A stretch of DNA of 64,000 bases from an uncultured Parabacteroides sp. (lineage in GTDB: Bacteria > Bacteroidota > Bacteroidia > Bacteroidales > Tannerellaceae): positions 57,242-121,241 of the forward strand of contig NZ_CANTZW010000010.1 of the NCBI RefSeq assembly GCF_947855115.1, given 5' to 3'. The translations under genes and the position numbers were made by a program. Below, in pieces: positions 54,857-62,588 of the stretch. Each line of letters starts with the position of its first letter. The stretch's first letter is position 1. The notes below the pieces were generated by a model. That model worked only from the letters and a program-made list of their open reading frames with translations, had not been told where the DNA came from and did no database searches.

Positions 54857-57166
54857 TCATCGCATAATGCCCGGATCTTTGTCGCTGTTCCAAAGTTTCT
54901 TGTTGCCTTCCTTGAACTTACGACCGAAGTCGAGGTTCCAAGAGAAGGTAAGCATTAACATTCGGGAGAAGTCGTTTGCGTACATGTTCGTATAGCTGGA
55001 GGCATAAGCGTTACGATTTTCTTCCACCCGTTTATACTGTTTAGAGAAAGGCATCATCAAGCCGGCTCCGACGGCAAATTTGCCGTGGTTATACCGGAGC
55101 ATAAACATATGGATATTCTCACCACCTATCAGTGTCTCTCCGACAAACCGGTTATAACTGCTCTGTATTTGGAACATGGCCATGAATCTCTTATACAGAG
55201 CCATAATGGAAGCCCGGTAATACCAGTTGGTATAGATATGCGAGTAACTGTTTCCCTCGCTGATGTAGCGATTAACGCCCCCCGTTACGGATAGGCTTAC
55301 GATCCGCTTGACAATAGGACCGATACGTAATGTCAGGTCTCCACTTAGTTGCTGCCATCTTTTTTGGTTATCGGTAACGCAGATGAATTTATCATTTTCT
55401 CGTATTATTTCTTCCATGATCCGGTACGGGCTATTGCTATAGTAAAAATTTAAGTCACCAGTAAATATTCCTTTCTTATATAGGTAATTGGCCTGCATGT
55501 CGTAACTCTTGTAAGGTTTTAGGTAGGGATTTCCCCGGCGTATCTGGAGCGTATCGATGTATTGCTCGATGGCGCTTAATTCCGATAGACTGGGCGACAC
55601 ATTGTTTATACTACCGTTTACCCGGAAATACATATCGTTCGTAAAGTCATACTGCAAGGATACCTTAGGACGGAATGTATAATACCGATAATCTTCCTCT
55701 CCCTCCTGCCTGAACCATGAGCGGGAAACACCTATCCCGACGGTATAACTCAACTTCTTAGCTTTTCCGCTGAATTCCGTATAGAGGTATGTCTCGGCTT
55801 GTCTCATCTTGGTTCGTCCTTCAACCGTTCCGCTATAGGAGTTGTCCGTCCACGACTGGGTGTGTCTCAGTCCTCCACCCAACCGGCTTGTCTCGAATTG
55901 CCGCTCGTAGATTCCCTCGCCGATGATGGAATATTTGTCTCCATCTATGTTTGACAAGATATCCGACAAAAGGATATCGTTTTTCCATTCTTGATACATC
56001 TGGCTAGCGTTCGTGTTTATGTACGTGCCTACCATGTTAAGTACCAACATTTGTTTATGTGGTAAGGTACGTTGGAAATAAAGATCAAGAGAAGGACACT
56101 GGGTAGAGTTATTGTTCGGATTCCAGACGTATGTCTTATCCTCGGGACGATTGTTGGTATAGAGGTTCTTCTTGGTTCCTTTGTCCTCGTCCGACAAGGT
56201 GTAACGTAACGTGGCGTTGAAATAATAATGATCATTATCTACCAAGTTATAATTGAACGAGAAGTCATGGGTACTCTCGGACATTCCTTTCGGAAGGCCT
56301 TCCGAGGTACGCTCCAGTGTCTCGCCATTCTCGAACCGGAAGGTCTCGGCCCCTTCCGTCCAAATATGGTACGGATTCCGGTAGCGTGCGGCGTATCGCA
56401 ACCCGAATTCAGATTTCTTATGGTTGAATTTCGCCGATACCTGGTCATCCCCGAAAGAGGTGGTAGGGGAGTTACTGAGGTCCAGATTGACAGAGCCTCC
56501 ACTTATTTCCCTCCGGACGATGTAATCGAGTACGACAGAGGCGTCGCCGTAACGTAAGCCCGGATTGTCATGGTATTCTACCCGGATTACCTCCTGCGGT
56601 GATAATCCCCGGATATCAGACAGCTCCACCTTGATTCCGTTGATGCGGTATTGAATGCTCCCTTCGTTCGGCAACGATACGCTATTCCGGATCGGGTCTA
56701 CTTGCAAACGGGGAAGCATCAAGGCGCTCAGTAAGTTGATACCGTTGCTGGAGGCCGCTTTTTGCTCGGGAGTAGGAAATGCGATCTTACGGTCGGATGT
56801 ATTGCGGATGGCAGATGCGCTGACCGTGACCTCATCTAAGGATATGGAAGAGGATGCCAATAAGATTGTGCCGAGATCTATATCTCGGGAAAGCCCTAGG
56901 ACGGAGACTACTGAGGTCTTGTAACCTATGGAGGAGACAGATACATGATAATCTCCGGCCTCAACCTTCTCGATCCGGAAAAGCCCCTTGCTATCCGTAG
57001 TCGTCCCTGTGACGAAAGCAGAATCGGCTGTCTGAAGCGTGATATTCGCAAACTCAAGGGGAGATTTGCCGGATAGATCGACGACTTTTCCCCGAATCTG
57101 TAATTGTTGCGCCCGGATGCCCCAAGAAAAGGGTATAAGAAGAGCTACCATAATGATTTGTTTCAT
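54857..57166 (-). CDS. Outer-membrane beta-barrel protein with carboxypeptidase-regulatory-like N-terminal domain (TonB-dependent receptor-like)
   Basis: This 769-residue outer-membrane protein has a signal peptide (about residues 1-19, ending IRAQ). A CarboxypepD_reg-like domain follows (IRGKVVDLSGKSPLEFANIT ... ISSIGYKTSVVSV), then a plug-like region (INGIKVELSDIRGLSPQEVI) and a long C-terminal barrel with alternating aromatic strands, ending LTFSWNLDFGRKF. It fits the outer-membrane beta-barrel family 3 rather than full SusC, and no SusD is present. It is the last gene of a leftward operon with a GntR regulator and an ABC transporter. Confidence 0.87.
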   Translation of the reverse strand: MKQIIMVALLIPFSWGIRAQQLQIRGKVVDLSGKSPLEFANITLQTADSAFVTGTTTDSKGLFRIEKVEAGDYHVSVSSIGYKTSVVSVLGLSRDIDLGTILLASSSISLDEVTVSASAIRNTSDRKIAFPTPEQKAASSNGINLLSALMLPRLQVDPIRNSVSLPNEGSIQYRINGIKVELSDIRGLSPQEVIRVEYHDNPGLRYGDASVVLDYIVRREISGGSVNLDLSNSPTTSFGDDQVSAKFNHKKSEFGLRYAARYRNPYHIWTEGAETFRFENGETLERTSEGLPKGMSESTHDFSFNYNLVDNDHYYFNATLRYTLSDEDKGTKKNLYTNNRPEDKTYVWNPNNNSTQCPSLDLYFQRTLPHKQMLVLNMVGTYINTNASQMYQEWKNDILLSDILSNIDGDKYSIIGEGIYERQFETSRLGGGLRHTQSWTDNSYSGTVEGRTKMRQAETYLYTEFSGKAKKLSYTVGIGVSRSWFRQEGEEDYRYYTFRPKVSLQYDFTNDMYFRVNGSINNVSPSLSELSAIEQYIDTLQIRRGNPYLKPYKSYDMQANYLYKKGIFTGDLNFYYSNSPYRIMEEIIRENDKFICVTDNQKRWQQLSGDLTLRIGPIVKRIVSLSVTGGVNRYISEGNSYSHIYTNWYYRASIMALYKRFMAMFQIQSSYNRFVGETLIGGENIHMFMLRYNHGKFAVGAGLMMPFSKQYKRVEENRNAYASSYTNMYANDFSRMLMLTFSWNLDFGRKFKEGNKKLWNSDKDPGIMR

Positions 57167-57211
57167 TATTGTATGATTTAATGATTAAGAAATAATGTGT
57201 ATATATGATTG

Positions 57212-57619
57212 TTATCTAGTCCAAATATCTTCTCCGTTCAGACGGATCTTCTGGATATTGTTAATACGGATATGCAACGTGAGATTTTTATCTTGCCCGG
57301 CATCTTTCGCACCGCTAACTAATAATAGAGAATCGTGGCGGCTGACTTCTGGTAAATATCGTTTTTTCCCTTCGTAATAGAGCAACGACCGGTCCTTTGC
57401 TTCCAATATTTGCCCCCAAGGAAATTTGGAGGCGGTTCTCGTATCGACTTTTATATTTTCCGCTTTCAACTCTGGATTATCAATCTGTATAATCTGGAAA
57501 TCTTGGGTGAAACCTGTAAGGTATTTTTCTGACATGAACTGTGCGACACCAAAAGTGAGGGCTGGAACGATATATAATGTTGTTATCAGGGCGATAAATA
57601 TGCGATTACTTTTTTTCAT
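57212..57619 (-). CDS. Hypothetical membrane-anchored protein, 135 residues
   Basis: No family is recognised. One N-terminal hydrophobic segment (FIALITTLYIVPALTFGVA, about residues 8-26) may anchor it or act as a signal. The rest is a small soluble domain with predicted strands (IQIDNPELKAENIKVDTRTA, LTLHIRINNIQKIRLNGEDI). It sits between the YtrA-like regulator (11 bp before) and the outer-membrane barrel gene (45 bp after), so a role at the envelope is likely. A DUF-like head-group-binding domain is possible but not demonstrated. Confidence 0.75.
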   Translation of the reverse strand: MKKSNRIFIALITTLYIVPALTFGVAQFMSEKYLTGFTQDFQIIQIDNPELKAENIKVDTRTASKFPWGQILEAKDRSLLYYEGKKRYLPEVSRHDSLLLVSGAKDAGQDKNLTLHIRINNIQKIRLNGEDIWTR

Positions 57620-57630
57620 GATTGTTATTT

Positions 57631-57993
57631 TTAATGGTATATATATAATGTATAAGCTTTCGTAAGCTCGTCGAGACCTACGTCTAGCAAGTGCATCTCC
57701 TTGAATACGGCGGGAAGTACCTCTTCCACGAATTGGTTATGCCGCATCTCACGGATTTTTCGCTCGGCATCGGAGGTGACGAAGTAACCAATCCCACGCT
57801 TGTTGTAAATAATGTCATTCGTTTGCAGACGCTCGAAAGAACGCATGACCGTATTTGGGTTTACCCCCATCTCCACCGCTAATTCCCGTACGGATGGAAT
57901 GCGACCATCGGCCTTATAATCACCGCTCAATACCCGGTCGCAAATTCGTTCGGCTATCTGAATAAATATGGATTGATTCGTATTGTAGTTCAT
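57631..57993 (-). CDS. GntR-family regulator, YtrA subfamily
   Basis: This is a 120-residue short GntR repressor. The winged helix-turn-helix is RICDRVLSGDYKADGRIPSV ... GVNPNTVMRSFERL with KRGIGYFVT at the wing. The C-terminal tail is short and helical, as in YtrA, with no large effector domain. Its ATG overlaps the stop of the permease gene. YtrA proteins repress the ABC transporter operon that encodes them. A candidate operator lies over the operon promoter. Confidence 0.92.
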   Translation of the reverse strand: MNYNTNQSIFIQIAERICDRVLSGDYKADGRIPSVRELAVEMGVNPNTVMRSFERLQTNDIIYNKRGIGYFVTSDAERKIREMRHNQFVEEVLPAVFKEMHLLDVGLDELTKAYTLYIYH

Positions 57994-58706
57994 CTTATTT
58001 CCTTTTCTTTAAGTTTTAGATAAGCGATGTATAAGACCACAAGGGTTGCGATGAGAAATGCGGGGGTAAAGGAAAAGCTCAGCCAATATGCGGCAGTATA
58101 AAGCGGAGAAGACTCAATGCTGAACCTATCCATGTCCGGCTGAATATTCAACGTGTTTATGCATAGATAGATGATCCCTATGATAGAAACGACTATCAAT
58201 ATATACCCACCGCAAGCGATTCCTAAAGCATATTTCTGGAACGTGACGTAAGAGAGGAACATCAAGGAACCGAAAAACGCCAGCATGGTGAACTCTTGCG
58301 AGGTCATGATAATGTCTTTGAATGCTACAGGTTGTATATGAATAAACATTGAGCCTATTCCCGTTCCGACCCAAAATGTAACTTGATACATTAAGAATAC
58401 TGCGATGCCCTCGATCAGGATAGCCGTATATTTCTCTTGGTTGCTTGCAGGAAGTGTCAGGAACAATCCTTTAGGGCGATGTATCATTGAGTTTACATAA
58501 TTACAGAAAGTGATGAAGGTACCCAATGATCCCAATACATATAATGTAAAGGTACGGAAATTCGTATTCCATAAAATAGAAGATAACAGGAAGAAAAAGA
58601 GAACTCCCAGGATGACCAATACCCCATAGGCTAATTTTTTCTTATTCTCTATCCAATCTTTGCGGAGTAAAAGATTGATGCGTTGTATACTAATATCTGT
58701 TTTCAT
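57990..58706 (-). CDS. ABC transporter permease of the YtrA-regulated operon
   Basis: This 238-residue membrane protein has six hydrophobic segments (LAYGVLVILGVLFFFLLSSI, TFTLYVLGSLGTFITFCNYV, IVVSIIGIIYLCINTL and others). It has no obvious permease signature, but it is encoded between the ATPase and the regulator, and this arrangement is the usual one for YtrA-type ABC-2 transporters. Substrate is unknown; envelope stress, bacitracin-like or cell-wall-active compounds are typical inducers elsewhere. Confidence 0.82.
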   Translation of the reverse strand: MKTDISIQRINLLLRKDWIENKKKLAYGVLVILGVLFFFLLSSILWNTNFRTFTLYVLGSLGTFITFCNYVNSMIHRPKGLFLTLPASNQEKYTAILIEGIAVFLMYQVTFWVGTGIGSMFIHIQPVAFKDIIMTSQEFTMLAFFGSLMFLSYVTFQKYALGIACGGYILIVVSIIGIIYLCINTLNIQPDMDRFSIESSPLYTAAYWLSFSFTPAFLIATLVVLYIAYLKLKEKEIR

Positions 58707-58719
58707 ATCTATATGCGTT

Positions 58720-59547
58720 TTAGGAGTTTATGATTCTTTGTATCTCTTTGGGATAAGTGATCGCCGCATTGAAGAGCAATTCTAAGGATACGCCCGTCTC
58801 TTCCTTGCCGTCTCGTGCGGTGACACCTATCGTCCCTTGCGGAGTAGATTCGGAATAGTAGCTTTTTCCGTCTGGCTTGACCAGCCCGAAATAAAGTTTC
58901 TCGCTAATCTCGTCCAATGTCTTGTTCAAGAGAATTTGCCCTTGGTCGAGGATCAATACCGTGTCGATCAAGCTTTCCAGGTCTCTGACTTGATGCGTGG
59001 AGATGATGACCGTCTGGCTGTCGTCTACCAAGGAGGCTACCAGCTTACGGAATGTGGCTTTCGAAGGGATATCCAGCCCATTCGTAGGCTCGTCCATTAG
59101 GAGCAGGGAAGTATGCGTGGCTAGCGCCAAGGTTATCGCTACCTTTTTCCGTTGTCCTTGAGACATATTCGACAGACGTTCGGATACATTGATCTCAAAT
59201 GATTCTATGCAAGCCTTGTAAATATCATCCCTGAATGTCGGATAAAAGGGTGCGTACATCTTTATATATTCCGTAGCGGTGACCTCCGGCATGGAAATAT
59301 CCTCCGGCAATAGGAAAATCTGCCGCAAGAAACGGGCGCTTCTTTCGGAAGGTGTTTCCTCCAATACGAGGCAAGAGCCTTGATTCGGAAAGACTTGTCC
59401 GCTTAACAGGTTTAGAAGTGAAGTCTTTCCTTCACCGTTCTTCCCCAATAAGCCGCAGATGTGTCCTGGTCTAACCTCAAGATTGATACGATCGAATACC
59501 TCTTTCTTGCGGTTATAGCTGAATGATAGTTCTTTTAGTGTAATCAT
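58720..59547 (-). CDS. ABC transporter ATP-binding protein of the YtrA-regulated operon
   Basis: This 275-residue ATPase is the first gene of the leftward operon. Walker A is GLLGKNGEGKTSLLNLLSG, the signature is MSQGQRKKVAITLAL, Walker B is LLMDEPTNGLD, and the switch is ISTHQVRDLESLI. The Glu inside Walker A (GKNGEGKT) is common in this subgroup. About 60 extra C-terminal residues follow the ATPase fold. The permease gene lies 13 bp downstream. Confidence 0.92.
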   Translation of the reverse strand: MITLKELSFSYNRKKEVFDRINLEVRPGHICGLLGKNGEGKTSLLNLLSGQVFPNQGSCLVLEETPSERSARFLRQIFLLPEDISMPEVTATEYIKMYAPFYPTFRDDIYKACIESFEINVSERLSNMSQGQRKKVAITLALATHTSLLLMDEPTNGLDIPSKATFRKLVASLVDDSQTVIISTHQVRDLESLIDTVLILDQGQILLNKTLDEISEKLYFGLVKPDGKSYYSESTPQGTIGVTARDGKEETGVSLELLFNAAITYPKEIQRIINS

Positions 59548-59563
59548 ATGTTTTTGTTATTTA

Positions 59564-59595
59564 GTGTATTAGTATAATAGTACACTGCAAAGATA
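59564..59595 (-). promoter_or_regulatory. Promoter and 22-bp palindromic operator of the ABC/GntR operon
   Basis: On the minus strand TATCTTTG (59588-59595) is a consensus -7 box. Immediately downstream, 59564-59585 is GTGTA-N12-TACAC, an imperfect palindrome whose 11-bp halves match at 9 positions. It covers the expected transcription start, the ideal place for repression. The YtrA-like protein from the same operon is the obvious candidate to bind; that is inference. Confidence 0.68.
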
Positions 59596-59935
59596 GTAGA
59601 AGTTTTTTAATAGGCAATAGAAGAGAGTGTTTTTTTCTTTTATTTCTCAAGAAGGCCGTATAGGATAGTTAAGCGGAATGACTTAATACTTTTAGCGTCT
59701 TCTTCGGGAGGCGTTGGCGATTTGTTCTAGAGACATTAGTTATTTTCTAATTGGTAGATGATGGCCCATTAGCCAATACAAATAAAATAAGGGAAAATAA
59801 ACACAATGAAAATCATTTATATTTCTTATTATTAAGTATTTAATCGAATTGGATATTTTCCGTTGTATTCCTTAAAAATCGCTACTATTCATCATTTTTG
59901 TTACTTAAAACGATACTCGTTATCGAATTATTTCG
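59596..59935. other. Intergenic stretch before the tandem recombinases
   Basis: No gene was found. CGATA-CTCGT-TATCG at 59911-59925 is a perfect 5-bp-arm dyad just upstream of the recombinase promoter and might be an operator or a recombination half-site. No tRNA or obvious attachment-site duplication was seen. Confidence 0.45.
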
Positions 59936-59943
59936 TATCTTTG
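59936..59943 (+). promoter_or_regulatory. -7 promoter element of the recombinase pair
   Basis: TATCTTTG followed by TG matches TAnnTTTG, 27 bp before the ATG at 59971. No -33 TTTG at normal spacing was found. Confidence 0.62.
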
Positions 59944-59970
59944 TGCATGGATATAAAGCACTGAAATACA

Positions 59971-61107
59971 ATGGGAAGAAAAAAGAAATCATTAGTGGAA
60001 AAGTCTCCGGTCAAGTTACGTCAGCGCAAGTTGACAGACGGACGTTTATCCCTGTTTCTTGACCGCAGTGTGGATGGCGGGCACGAATACGAGTTTCTGA
60101 AACTCTATCTCGTGCCGGAAACTGATACCAAGTCGAAGCGTGAAAATGCCCGGACACTCCGCAAAGCGGAAAACATCCTGCACGAACGCACGGAAGCCTT
60201 GATTGCCGCCAAGGTCGAAACGCAGCCGAAAACCGACATGCTTCTTTCGGAGTGGCTACAAACCAGTTATAACAATCACAAAAAGCGCGGTGCGAGAGAC
60301 CTCGGCAGCATAAGTAATGTAAGGAAGGCCCTGCTCTTGTTTCGCCCTGATGTACGCCTTTCGGAAATCGACAAGCAATTCTGCCTTGATCTGATTGACT
60401 GGTTGCGGAATACATACAAGCATAGGATAACCGGAAAGCCTATCAGCGCAAGAACCGGCGACACCTACTGCCAGACATTCCGCACTGCGCTCAATGAAGC
60501 GGTACGAGAAGGACTTATCAATAGAAATCCGTGGAACTTAGTGGAAACGGTGGAAAAGATAAAAAAGCCGGAAAGTAAACGCGAATACCTGACCATTGAT
60601 GAAGTCAAACGCATGGTGGAAACTCCCTGCCCGAATGAACTTGTCAAGAAAGCCTACCTGTTTTCCTGTTTTACCGGATTGCGAATCAGCGATGTAAGAA
60701 ATTTGGAATGGAATGATGTTTCTGTTGACAACGGACAGACCTATATTTCCGTAGTGATGCAAAAGACAAACGCACCCGTTTATATCCCGCTTTCAAAGCA
60801 AGCTATGAAATGGATGCCTGAAAAGAAAGATGCCGCCACGGACAGTCATGTGTTCAACACACTGGTCAATTTCGGCAACGTGAACGAGAACCTCAGGAAA
60901 TGGGCGAAGGCGGCGGGCGTGAACAAACATATCTCATATCACACGAGCCGCCACACCTTCGCCACGATGATGCTGACGCTCGGGGCCGACATCTATACGG
61001 TTTCCAAGCTGTTGGGGCACCGTTCGGTCAAACACACCCAGATATACGCGAAGATAATCGACAAGAAGAAAGACGAGGCCGTAAGCCTTGCTGATTCCGT
61101 TTTCTAA
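59971..61107 (+). CDS. Tyrosine recombinase 1 of a tandem pair
   Basis: This 378-residue site-specific recombinase has an N-terminal arm-binding-like segment (RQRKLTDGRLSLFLDRSVDG). A SAM-like core-binding domain follows (about 100-210). The catalytic domain (about 215-370) has TGLRISDVRNLEW (Arg 1), VVMQKT (Lys), HTSRHTFATMML (His and Arg 2), LLGHRSVKHTQIYAKI (His and nucleophile Tyr). All catalytic residues are present. It is closely similar along its whole length to the next gene. Family members insert elements or flip promoter DNA in Bacteroidales. The target is unknown. Confidence 0.92.
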   Translation: MGRKKKSLVEKSPVKLRQRKLTDGRLSLFLDRSVDGGHEYEFLKLYLVPETDTKSKRENARTLRKAENILHERTEALIAAKVETQPKTDMLLSEWLQTSYNNHKKRGARDLGSISNVRKALLLFRPDVRLSEIDKQFCLDLIDWLRNTYKHRITGKPISARTGDTYCQTFRTALNEAVREGLINRNPWNLVETVEKIKKPESKREYLTIDEVKRMVETPCPNELVKKAYLFSCFTGLRISDVRNLEWNDVSVDNGQTYISVVMQKTNAPVYIPLSKQAMKWMPEKKDAATDSHVFNTLVNFGNVNENLRKWAKAAGVNKHISYHTSRHTFATMMLTLGADIYTVSKLLGHRSVKHTQIYAKIIDKKKDEAVSLADSVF

Positions 61108-61129
61108 CACCCTAATACCTATTTATATC

Positions 61130-62281
61130 ATGGCTACAACCAACAAGAAAATCAAACTGAAAGAACCGGTAAGGATACGCACGAAAAAACTTGCGGACGG
61201 TTCCGAATCATACTATCTTGACATATACGCCGACGGCAAACGCAGCTACGAGTTCTTGAAACTCTACCGCCTGCCCGAAATCAACGCGCGGGTCAAGGAG
61301 CAGAACAAAGCGACCTTGGCTGCTGTAGAAACCATAAAATCGCAGCGGATAATCGAACTTACCCATAACAAAGCCGGTTTGAAAAACACGTCGGCACGCT
61401 CCAAGATACTGCTGGCAGACTGGATGCAGACCTTCTACGATGACCAGAAACGCAGGGGTGTCAGGGGTGTCAAATTACTGGGCACGGTGTCACGCCTTAT
61501 CTCCATTTATATAGGCAAGAACAAGGTACGCATGGGCGATATAGACAAGGAGTTCTGCATCGGCTTTATCCGGTGGCTCCAGTCTGACTACAAAACCTCA
61601 TGGGGAAATCCGCTAAGTCCGAAAAGCATGTCGGACTACGTGGGTTATTTCAGCACGGCGTTGAATGCGGCGGTCAGAGCCGATATAATACCGGAAAACC
61701 CTTTCATGTCCCTTACCCCGACGGAACGCATCAAGGTGCCGGAAAGCAAGCGCGAGTTCCTGACCGTTGACGAGATAAAGACCCTCATAGCGACGGAGTG
61801 TCCGAGGGAGGATGTCAAACGCGCCTACTTGTTTGCCTGCTATTGCGGATTGAGACTTAGCGACGTTTATGCGCTGAAATGGAAAGACCTGTCGCAGGAC
61901 GGCGAACAGTGGCGAGCCTCGGTCGTGATGCAAAAAACAACCACACCCATTTTCCTACCACTTTCCGGACAGGCGGTAAAATGGTTGCCGGAACGTGGAG
62001 AAGCAAAAGATGAGGAAAATGTTTTTGAGGGGTTGATTGCCGAACCCAACATCAACAAGGTATTGGCAAAATGGACGAAAGCGGCAGGCATAACCAAGAA
62101 AATCACCTACCATACCAGTCGCCACACTTTCGCTACTATGATGCTTACGCTCGGTGCCGACCTTTATACCACCAGCAAACTGCTCGGACATTCCAACGTG
62201 AAAACAACTCAGATATACGCAAAAATCGTTGACAGCAAGAAAGTTGAAGCGGTGAATCTGGTTGATAACGTATTTGACTGA
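61130..62281 (+). CDS. Tyrosine recombinase 2 of a tandem pair
   Basis: This 383-residue recombinase is a paralogue of the preceding one. The arm segment opens KIKLKEPVRIRTKKLADGSE and YEFLKLYRLPEIN is shared with its neighbour. The catalytic set is CGLRLSDVYALKW (Arg), VVMQKT (Lys), HTSRHTFATMML (His, Arg), LLGHSNVKTTQIYAKI (His, Tyr). The ATG at 61130 is used because the earlier start codon lies within the first gene's end and encodes an unrelated leader. Two near-identical adjacent recombinases suggest either a heteromeric pair or different sites for each. A 15-bp inverted repeat lies 52 bp downstream. Confidence 0.92.
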   Translation: MATTNKKIKLKEPVRIRTKKLADGSESYYLDIYADGKRSYEFLKLYRLPEINARVKEQNKATLAAVETIKSQRIIELTHNKAGLKNTSARSKILLADWMQTFYDDQKRRGVRGVKLLGTVSRLISIYIGKNKVRMGDIDKEFCIGFIRWLQSDYKTSWGNPLSPKSMSDYVGYFSTALNAAVRADIIPENPFMSLTPTERIKVPESKREFLTVDEIKTLIATECPREDVKRAYLFACYCGLRLSDVYALKWKDLSQDGEQWRASVVMQKTTTPIFLPLSGQAVKWLPERGEAKDEENVFEGLIAEPNINKVLAKWTKAAGITKKITYHTSRHTFATMMLTLGADLYTTSKLLGHSNVKTTQIYAKIVDSKKVEAVNLVDNVFD

Positions 62282-62332
62282 CATCCTGCATTGTACTCCA
62301 TTACCACCGGTTCCAACCCTATTTGAACAATT

Positions 62333-62386
62333 GCCGAATTTTGACCTTCCCGGTCAGATTTCAATCCGAAGAGGTCAAAACTCGGC
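62333..62386. repeat. 15-bp inverted repeat after the recombinase pair
   Basis: The arms 62333-62347 (GCCGAATTTTGACCT) and 62372-62386 match as reverse complements at 14 of 15 positions, with a 24-bp loop. There is no T tract beyond it, so it is not a standard terminator. It may be a recombinase binding or crossover site, or a strong RNA hairpin ending the operon. Confidence 0.65.
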
Positions 62387-62539
62387 ATATCTGTTTGTCA
62401 GATATATAAACCTGAACTTATCTTCTTGATTGAGATAGATAATTTCAGATTTATGGACGCAGTTCATAAATCACAAAACCTTATATCTGAATTTACCATA
62501 TAATATTTCACAGATAATTTCAAATAAGTGGTTCTAAAA

Positions 62540-62571
62540 TTTGCTTTGGCAATTCCAAATGCGTAATTTTG
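62540..62571 (+). promoter_or_regulatory. Promoter of the truncated ATPase gene
   Basis: TTTG (62540-62543), a 20-bp gap and TAATTTTG (62564-62571) fit the Bacteroidetes -33/-7 consensus exactly. The ATG at 62589 follows 17 bp later. Confidence 0.75.
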
Positions 62572-62588
62572 CATCAAAACATGAAAGT

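Noticed and set aside
59711..59740. Possible attachment site before the tandem recombinases
   Set aside because: No tRNA gene, no tmRNA and no visible direct-repeat partner in the window; element ends cannot be placed.
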